Assembly: GCA_033807695.1 (NCBI GenBank)
Contig: CM066302.1
Span: 3,348,001-3,412,000, forward strand
Direction: 5' to 3'
DNA length: 64,000 nt
DNA from: Daedaleopsis sinensis
Lineage: Eukaryota; Basidiomycota; Agaricomycetes; Polyporales; Polyporaceae
The notes under the pieces were generated by a model that was not told the DNA's origin, did not search any database, and was given only the letters and a program-made list of their open reading frames with translations. A program made the translations under genes and the position numbers. Of the stretch, positions 57,469-64,000 are shown piece by piece; positions within the stretch are counted from its first letter, which is position 1; each line of letters opens with the position of its first letter.

Positions 57469-60400
57469 TCAAGACGCGGAAGTAACAAGACCAGATTCCT
57501 TAACAAAGTACTCCAATATAGAGAAGGAGACGTTCTTCGTCAGGGTGTCTGCCAAGTTCTTCTTCGACTCAACATAGAAGATGTTCATGCTCCCACTTTC
57601 GATGTACTCCCGTACAAAGTGGTAGCGCACTTCAATGTGCTTGGTCCTTCGGTCAACAGACGGGTTATCTGCAAGGAAGATAGCACCCTGGTTGTCGATA
57701 CACAGAGGTGTCGCAGAAGAGATGTCGTCCCCAATCTCATCACCGAAGGTCCTTAGCCACATCATCTGACGACTGGCGTCCGAACACGCCTTATATTCCG
57801 CTTCAGTAGAAGAAAGCGAAACAGTAGACTGTCGACGAGACGTCCAGCAGACTGCACCACCAGCCATCAGGTAGACGAAGCCAGTTTGGGAATGCCGATC
57901 ATCACGATCCTCAGCCCAGTCTGAATCGGAGTAGCCGATCAAACCAGCTTTGGTCGCACCGTCATAGCGTACACAGTAATGCTTTGTACCCTTGAGATAT
58001 CGGAGAACGTAGAAGAGGTAGGTGAGATGTTCATCCGAAGGGTTCGCAGCATACTTGCCTAGACGGCTGATGGCGAAGGAGATGTCCGGTCGCGTCCCGA
58101 GACAGGCATAGAGAAGACTGCCTAGTAGACTCTGGAAACGCTTGAGGAGAGATGCCGATGCTTCCACTGTAGCTTGGACTAGAAGAGCTCCAGCGGGAAG
58201 AGGAGTGCGCGCAGACTTGCAGTCCACCATCTGATAGGTCTCCAGAATGGCGTCGATGTACTCTTCCTGGTCAATGTCAAGAGTCCGCGAGTGACGATCT
58301 CGACGTACACGTAGACCAAGGAATCGTTGAAGCGGACCTAAGTCCGTCATCTTGTACTGTTTGCCTAACGCTTTCTTGACGTTGTCGATCCGTTTGCGAC
58401 TAGGACCCATGAGAAGTAGGTCGTCGACATACAGAACAACGATTGTCACGTAATCCTCCCCTTGTCGGCGATATACGTAGACTCCGGCATCAGAGTAGGT
58501 CCGAATGAACCCTTGTTCCTTTAAAGACTCGTGGATCTTCTTGTTCCATTGGCGTGAGGCTTGCTTAAGACCATAGATAGCCTTCTTAAGCAGACAAACG
58601 TGATCCTCTTTGCCAGAAACGACCCAACCCTCTGGTTGCTCCATGTAGATCTCTTCGTCCAGATCGCCATTCAGGAACGCAGTCTTTACATCCATCGCAT
58701 CGATCTCCCAGTCCTCTAGCGCAGCGTGCGCAAAGAGATACCGGATGGACTCAAATCGAGCAACAGGCGAGAAGGTTTCGTTGTAGTCCTTCCCATAGAC
58801 TTGTGTATAACCCTTAGCTACAACGCGAGCTTTAAAGCGACCATCAGACTTGCGATCATAGACCCATCGGCACTTGACGACGGCTCGGTCCTTTGGACGA
58901 GGAACCAAGATCCATGTCTTGTTAGCCATGAGAGACTCATACTCCGAACGTTCCGCTTCTTGCCACTGTGCCGCATCCGGCGAAGCCATAGCGTCCCGAT
59001 GATGTTCAGGAATGCCAGACTTATACCGGGAATAGTGCAAATATGATAGAATTGCTTCCGCCTCACGCTGATGTCCATCATCATCTGTCCGTCTGTCTAT
59101 CTGAGCAGGAGGTTCATCACCGTAGACGTTATCCTCATTCCGCTTGGAATGCTGTCCCTTGTTCTCACGAGTAGAACGACGAGGGGGTTCTGCGACAGGA
59201 GGATGTCGTTGGCGACGGTGGTCAGGACGAGGTGCTTGGACTACAGGAGGAGGATTAGCGGGCGGAGCTTGCGGCGGTGGTTGTTGCGGTTGAGCAGGAA
59301 CTGGAGCAGGCTCGTCATCTTGAGAGTCAGGAGGAGGAGGTATAGGAAGGTCCGGATCATCAGCGTCGACTTGATCGTCAGACTCCTCTGAATCACGGAG
59401 GTTCGGAAATGGACTGTCGTCGGGGGTAGAACGACGACTGCCGGTGTCCTTACGTGCAGGAAAGACAGTCTCGTCGAAGACTACATCGCGTGAGACTTCG
59501 ACTTGACGGGAGGCTGGGTTCCATAGACGATACCCCTTGGAACCTGGCTCATAGCCCACAAAGATCATCTCGACTGCCTTCGGGTCGAGCTTCCCATCTC
59601 TTTGTTGTCTCTGCACGTGAACGTAGGCTTTACACCCAAATACCCGGAAGTAGGAAGCATCAGGCTTCTTTCCTGACCAGACGGTAATGGGGCATTGCCA
59701 TTTGAGGCGACGCATAGGTTGACGATTGTAGATATGAACGGCGGCGTCGAGTGCAAGTTTCCAGAATCCGTGAGAAAGGCCGGCAAAGTGAAGCATGCAC
59801 AAAGCCTTCTCAGTAATCGTACGGATCCATCGCTCAGCACGTCCATTCTGTTGTGGTGTCCCAGGGAGAGTTTTATCGTGCTCAATCCCTTGTTCGCGCA
59901 GCAAAGCCTGAAATTCTTCGGACATGTATTCCCCTCCTCGATCGGATCGTACGGTTCTGATCTTACGACCAGTCTGCGTCTCAGCCCATGCCTTAAAGTC
60001 CTTAAAGGCAGTGATCTGATCTGACTTCTTCTTCATGGACGTCGCAACAGCTAGTCCAGAATGGTCGTCGACGTACGCAGAGAAGTAGTTATAACCACCA
60101 ATCGAGGTACTCATCGGGCCGGCTAAATCCATGTGGATCATATCGCACGGACCTTCAGAGCGTTTGTCAGAGGGAGGGAACGGAGCACGATGCTGTTTGC
60201 CTTTCGCACATCCGTCGCAAGGTTTGTCCGAAGCGGGTCCTACATCGGGAACCCCTTCAACGGCCTTAGGAATACGTGTCACGGCCTCCTTGCCAGGATG
60301 ACCCCAGCGTTGGTGAACGAGATCGTGAGGGAGAGACTTAGGAACCGCTTGAACAGAGCGATTCTTGTCGGGTATCCACAAATGAGTGATGTAAAGATTG

Positions 60401-62160
60401 ACACTTGGAAGATGGCGGGCCTCAATGACCTTCTTCCCAGCGACAGTGATCGTCGATCCTGATGCGACCTGACCAACAGGTTTTGAGGTGAAGATGCTCA
60501 TTCTTCCATCCCCTTGATAAAGGAAACTGCCCGCTTTCTCAATGGCGCCAGTCGAGAACAAACGAAGATGACCTGCGGCTGGAACATAGCAGACTTTCTT
60601 GAGCTCGATAGTGGTACGCTGACCGTCGACTTCGGCTTGGGCTTGGATGACACCTTCGCCTTCGCCGTACACCTGTCCGGAGTCACCGCTGTTCGCAGTG
60701 TTGAAGTACTTCCGGCTCTTGTAAGGTGTGAAGCTGATGAAATCGTCGAACTGACCAGTGATGTGCTCAGAAGCACCAGAGTCCATGAGCCAATGAGTCG
60801 CAATATGTCCCTCAGAAGCGGTGTGAGCCGCAACATAGTAAGAAGCCGAGATCGTGTTGCTCGAGGCATTAGCTACGCATACATTGAGACCGGCTGGAGC
60901 AGCAACGGTTTGAGCGGACTGTCCATTCCCCTTATTCCCAGAATTATTGCCCTTGCCCTTCTTCTTCGCATCGAACTCGTCCTTCAAGTGAGGGTACTTC
61001 TTGAAGCAGCGACTAGGGTCATGATTCGTACCCTGGCACCACTTGCAAGGAGGGAACTTGCCCTTCGACTTGACGATCTTGTTCGCCTGCCCAATAGACG
61101 TCTCCCGAAGAGAGTCCTCGACCTTCAACTTCGCTTTGACGTTGTCGAGAGTCAAGGCCTTCTCCTCAGTAGTGTGAAGAATGGTGGAGATGGCAGGGCG
61201 ATAGGAATCAGGCATGCGAGAGAACAACCAGTAAACCTTGAGATGCTCAGCGATGGAGGTGCTCGAACCAGTAGAAGTGAGCTCCTTCAAAGCGCTGATG
61301 AAGCTGTTCACCTGGTCAGCGATCGGCTTGGACTCGCTAAACCTAGGCGTATTGAGCAACTTCTCGAACTTGGAGAAAGCATGTCCAGAGTCCGTCTTCT
61401 CGTAGGTGGTTTTGAGGGCATCCCAAATATCCTTGGAAGAGGTCTTTCCTTCGTAGATCTTCGCAACCTCCGAGTCCGTCTTGTACATGAGAATACCACG
61501 AGCTCGGGCATCTCTTTTCTTCCAATCAGCAAGCTCCTTGGCATCGGTAGGCGTAGTCTCCGTGCCGTTGACGATCTCCCATGCATCGACCATCAGGAGA
61601 TAGCCCATCATTTGACGAGACCATTCCCTATACCCCTCCTGACCACGAAGAGTCGGGAGGTTTTTCTCGAGACCGGCTTCAGACATGGCAATCGAGAGGA
61701 TAAAACCAGTGTCGTCAGGAACGTCCGCAAGAAGGTTGGAAGCAGGAAGAGGTGGAAGAGTAGTGGTAGGAGCTGGAGGAAGAGGAGTTGGTTCGACAGT
61801 TGGAGGTGGAACAGGAGTGACTTCGACTAATGGAGTTAATTCGTCGAAAGTCTCTTCAGGAAGAGGGATTTGAGTAGGATCTACCGGTGGAGAGTCCGGT
61901 AAAGGGATCTGAACTGGGTCAGGAGATGAATGAGAGGGGGAAGAGTCTGAGGAGTCCGATAAGATGGGGAGACACTCCTGTCCTTCTTCAGGATCAGTAT
62001 AGTTGTCGTGCTCCTCAACGTTATCAGGAGGAACAACTTCGTTGAGACGGTTAGGACAGGGTTGACTATCACAAGCGTAGAACTCGTGGTCTTCTTCGTC
62101 CCAGGCGATGTCCCTCTTGTGGGCGTGGTTATACCGATGGTAGAAGTGACGGCAATCCAC
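57469..62160 (-). CDS. Copia Gag-Pol polyprotein, 1563 aa, intact
   Basis: Domains in order: a Pro/acid-rich leader (1-158); Gag (UBN2-like) from about Met159; zinc knuckle CKWCQGTNHDPSRC (372-385); aspartic protease LMDSGASEH (Asp460); integrase zinc region H616, H621, C648, C651; integrase core with Asp678, Asp740 and Glu776; reverse transcriptase with YVDDLLL (1244-1250); RNase H with YSDSDWAED and SSTEAEY, ending in the typical ADTLTKN tail. PR-IN-RT-RH is the Ty1/Copia order. There is no stop or frameshift. Gag may start at Met159, since the leader is unusual. The single frame means Gag excess must come from another mechanism than frameshifting. Confidence 0.95.
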   Translation of the reverse strand: MDCRHFYHRYNHAHKRDIAWDEEDHEFYACDSQPCPNRLNEVVPPDNVEEHDNYTDPEEGQECLPILSDSSDSSPSHSSPDPVQIPLPDSPPVDPTQIPLPEETFDELTPLVEVTPVPPPTVEPTPLPPAPTTTLPPLPASNLLADVPDDTGFILSIAMSEAGLEKNLPTLRGQEGYREWSRQMMGYLLMVDAWEIVNGTETTPTDAKELADWKKRDARARGILMYKTDSEVAKIYEGKTSSKDIWDALKTTYEKTDSGHAFSKFEKLLNTPRFSESKPIADQVNSFISALKELTSTGSSTSIAEHLKVYWLFSRMPDSYRPAISTILHTTEEKALTLDNVKAKLKVEDSLRETSIGQANKIVKSKGKFPPCKWCQGTNHDPSRCFKKYPHLKDEFDAKKKGKGNNSGNKGNGQSAQTVAAPAGLNVCVANASSNTISASYYVAAHTASEGHIATHWLMDSGASEHITGQFDDFISFTPYKSRKYFNTANSGDSGQVYGEGEGVIQAQAEVDGQRTTIELKKVCYVPAAGHLRLFSTGAIEKAGSFLYQGDGRMSIFTSKPVGQVASGSTITVAGKKVIEARHLPSVNLYITHLWIPDKNRSVQAVPKSLPHDLVHQRWGHPGKEAVTRIPKAVEGVPDVGPASDKPCDGCAKGKQHRAPFPPSDKRSEGPCDMIHMDLAGPMSTSIGGYNYFSAYVDDHSGLAVATSMKKKSDQITAFKDFKAWAETQTGRKIRTVRSDRGGEYMSEEFQALLREQGIEHDKTLPGTPQQNGRAERWIRTITEKALCMLHFAGLSHGFWKLALDAAVHIYNRQPMRRLKWQCPITVWSGKKPDASYFRVFGCKAYVHVQRQQRDGKLDPKAVEMIFVGYEPGSKGYRLWNPASRQVEVSRDVVFDETVFPARKDTGSRRSTPDDSPFPNLRDSEESDDQVDADDPDLPIPPPPDSQDDEPAPVPAQPQQPPPQAPPANPPPVVQAPRPDHRRQRHPPVAEPPRRSTRENKGQHSKRNEDNVYGDEPPAQIDRRTDDDGHQREAEAILSYLHYSRYKSGIPEHHRDAMASPDAAQWQEAERSEYESLMANKTWILVPRPKDRAVVKCRWVYDRKSDGRFKARVVAKGYTQVYGKDYNETFSPVARFESIRYLFAHAALEDWEIDAMDVKTAFLNGDLDEEIYMEQPEGWVVSGKEDHVCLLKKAIYGLKQASRQWNKKIHESLKEQGFIRTYSDAGVYVYRRQGEDYVTIVVLYVDDLLLMGPSRKRIDNVKKALGKQYKMTDLGPLQRFLGLRVRRDRHSRTLDIDQEEYIDAILETYQMVDCKSARTPLPAGALLVQATVEASASLLKRFQSLLGSLLYACLGTRPDISFAISRLGKYAANPSDEHLTYLFYVLRYLKGTKHYCVRYDGATKAGLIGYSDSDWAEDRDDRHSQTGFVYLMAGGAVCWTSRRQSTVSLSSTEAEYKACSDASRQMMWLRTFGDEIGDDISSATPLCIDNQGAIFLADNPSVDRRTKHIEVRYHFVREYIESGSMNIFYVESKKNLADTLTKNVSFSILEYFVKESGLVTSAS

Positions 62161-62665
62161 GATGTCGAAGCGAAAGGTTCAGGGAAGCGCGATGGTTTGA
62201 GGTGCCTCGTGTAAAGGACGACGTAGAGATGAACACCTATTGAGGTGAACCAGTAAGTCAGAGAGTCGGTATCCCCAACGAACCAGTGTAGAAGTCGCCA
62301 ACTGTGCCCAGAAGAACTATAGTACTGTAGTACCGAAACAAAACTATCGTAAGGAGGGTCCAAACGGTTGTCCTCCGGTCCAAAGGTGATAGACACCCCG
62401 GGTCAACAGCTGGCAGTCGCAAGTGCGAGGCCTGGCTGAGGGATAGCAAAAGAACCCGTATGCCTCGAGAGCACAAAGGGTTTGGTACAGCGAGCAACTA
62501 GTAGAGCTAGGTAAAAGCACTCAGGGCTGCGTCACAAGCGCAGAAAAGTCCCCCTGGTAGCAATGTCGGCGGGCACAGTCAAGAGTGAGGGAAGAGTGGA
62601 GGGAGTGCACGGGCGGAGGGTCGACGGATACTTGCGCGCGAATGTCGACTAGCAACTAGATCAGA
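62161..62665 (-). other. Copia 5' untranslated leader
   Basis: About 500 bp between the primer-binding site and the gag-pol start. Overlapping frames only. It should carry packaging signals, none of which I can point to. Confidence 0.5.
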
Positions 62666-62682
62666 GCGCAGGGCTCATAACC
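62666..62682 (-). promoter_or_regulatory. Copia primer-binding site for an internal initiator tRNA-Met fragment
   Basis: The plus strand reads GCGCAGGGCTCATAACC directly against the LTR. This is the anticodon arm of fungal initiator tRNA-Met (CAU anticodon inside), so the element RNA can pair with a tRNA half ending just 3' of the anticodon, as known for Drosophila copia, rather than with the tRNA 3' end. Confidence 0.8.
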
Positions 62683-63287
62683 TGATGAAGTCTGAACCTG
62701 TGAAGGCAAAGAGACGCAACGACTAGAGACACACGGAAGGGCGTCCTCAGTCAGTGAGCAAAAGACTATAGCATAGATGAGCAAGTACCTAGAGACACAC
62801 GGAAGGGCGCTGTAGATACTTGTAAGTAAAGCATAAGAGAGCATATGTAGGTGAGTGTACTTACTCCTCAGTCAGTGAGCAAAAGACTGAGGAGTCCGAG
62901 CCAAAGAGTCCCTCCTTATATACCGTATAGGAGCAGCATGAGTAAGCGACTAGAGGAGAGACATGTGACGAGATGAGTCAGGCAGTACGAGGCTGACTCA
63001 TGAGGAACGGAGTGAGCTGAGTCGTGCTGTGCGTAGCTGACTCAGTAGAAACAAAGAGATATCTAAAGAAGGAATAAAGGAGTGATCATCTGACCACGGA
63101 GAAGTGATCTGTAGCGACGTAGAACGACAAATGAAGAAGAGAAGCAATGAAAGTACAATAGTTGCTATATAGGGAACAATGAACGAGAGATAAAAGGTAA
63201 CCGAGATAACCGAGAGAAGTATCGTATGAGGCTGTGTCCATAGCGTCTAACACGCTTCTATCTGTACAACTAACCACAAGTTCAACA
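62683..63287 (-). repeat. Copia 5' LTR
   Basis: 605 bp, identical by eye to 56853..57457. It should hold the promoter driving the minus-strand transcript. Confidence 0.95.
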
Positions 63288-64000
63288 GGATAATCGACCA
63301 GTAGGCGTGCGAATAGCCGCCACGGTGAAGCAGTATGAGAGAACGACTTCAGATTGATAGGGATGTTACCCAGCTCCTCGACCGGATATGGGTCTATATG
63401 CCTGAATATCGTTCTTTCCTTAAACGCTAGCTCGGTGAGAAGCGGGACCGCAAGGCAGCGCTTGAGTGCGCACCAAGGCACACCAACGCCACGTCCGTTG
63501 AAGGCGATCGAGCAAAGAGCAGGTAGGCAGGAGAGCTCTTTCCCAAACGTCTCTTCGCAGCGTTTGGGATCGATATAACCATGATATATCAGGTGGCTAC
63601 ATATCCAGAGAGTTTGAGCATACCAATACAGAATGTACCTGCTGCAACGTACCGTACGAATGGTCGAATAGCAACAGGTGGCAATTCACTGTGGCCTTCA
63701 AACGACGTGACGCATCGCGAGAACAGGACAGGCATGACCATACGGCGCAGTCTTCGACAGGTAGAGCCGAGTCCAACGAGGCCACCTCTGACTTTGGTTA
63801 GCTGGGATGCGATGAGCCAGAAGACATCTTCATCGATATTCTCGAGTCTATAATGACGGTGTGTCAGCGAAAATCTGCTGAGTTATGTGGTAAGACTCGT
63901 TACTTACATTGGGGTAGTGGTAGAGTCATCAATCATGGGAGCCATGTCTGTGAGTTACCGATAGGGATGCTGCTTGTCGATGGTCATTAATGGTCAAGAT

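Larger units (their letters stand above)
56853..63287 (-). mobile_element. Complete Ty1/Copia LTR retrotransposon, 6435 bp
   Basis: Two 605-bp LTRs (TG..CA ends) flank a single long gag-pol gene on the minus strand. A perfect 5-bp target duplication GGATA lies at 56848..56852 and 63288..63292. Next to the 3' LTR is a purine tract (minus strand GAGTGGGAG, 57458..57466). Next to the 5' LTR is a primer-binding site. The two LTRs read as identical along their whole length, so insertion is very recent. All parts needed for autonomous movement are present. Confidence 0.95.
55800..63945 (-). pseudogene. F-box-like / LRR gene copy 3, split by a Copia element
   Basis: Exons 63908..63945 and 63653..63847, then exon 3 in two parts (63293..63596 and 56145..56852), then 55800..56081. 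With the retrotransposon and one target-site copy set aside, the exon lengths sum to exactly 509 codons and the frame runs straight across the insertion point (coding ..LLVDYP on one side, IGNTGPVF on the other). The gene was therefore intact when hit. Intron positions match copies 1 and 2. As it stands, transcription would enter the LTR and the protein would end soon after it. Confidence 0.85.

Noticed and set aside
60514..61830. 438-codon plus-strand frame opposite Copia gag-pol
   Set aside because: It is an antisense shadow of the intact gag-pol frame with no motif of its own.
1..64000. tRNA, rRNA, CRISPR arrays and bacterial-type operons
   Set aside because: None recognised. The only tRNA-like sequence is the retrotransposon primer-binding site. 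A covariance-model scan would be needed to exclude small RNAs.

Overview
The window looks like nuclear DNA of a mushroom-forming basidiomycete (Agaricomycetes, probably a polypore-like lineage; this is inferred from gene content and intron style, not from a search). Multi-exon genes carry introns of about 44-70 nt with GTRNGY donors and YAG acceptors, and reading frames close exactly across them. There is no operon structure, CRISPR array or rRNA, and I recognised no tRNA gene.

Layout. 0.7-3.5 kb: a small orphan gene and F-box/LRR gene copy 1. 4.9-6.2 kb: the first member of an F-box-like plus nucleotidyltransferase(NTase)-like family. 6.5-7.2 kb: a decayed prolidase. 10.0-11.2 kb: a divergent ribonucleotide reductase small subunit (R2). 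11.7-17.9 kb: an intact four-exon Helitron Rep/helicase (2029 aa). 18.4-19.6, 26.1-27.4 and 28.0-28.9 kb: three more F-box/NTase-like genes. 21.65-23.75 kb: a tandem array of exon-like units of about 0.6 kb. 24.4-25.5 kb: a LAMMER/CLK-like kinase. 29.1-31.6 kb: a gene with Zn2Cys6 cysteine spacing and a nuclear localisation signal. 36.5-39.1 kb: a P-loop kinase pseudogene split by a palindromic TIR element, then a decayed succinate dehydrogenase iron-sulfur subunit. 39.2-40.8 kb: an orphan 469-aa gene. 43.0-46.2 kb: a divergent ribonucleotide reductase large subunit (R1). 50.0-64.0 kb: a segmental duplication of a MYND-finger gene with an F-box/LRR gene. The second MYND copy is internally deleted, and the third F-box/LRR copy is split by a complete Copia retrotransposon with identical 605-bp LTRs.

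Two themes stand out. First, the window holds an unusual number of divergent or broken relatives of single-copy housekeeping genes (R1, R2, SDHB, prolidase, P-loop kinase, CLK-like kinase), several with introns retained, so they arose by DNA-level duplication rather than retroposition. Second, it holds expanding accessory families (F-box/LRR, F-box/NTase-like, MYND) beside active-looking mobile elements. In the F-box/NTase-like family only the member at 28 kb keeps all three candidate catalytic carboxylates; the other three look like pseudoenzymes. I read the window as an accessory, rearranging region in which adaptor-like families diversify and duplicated core genes decay or drift.
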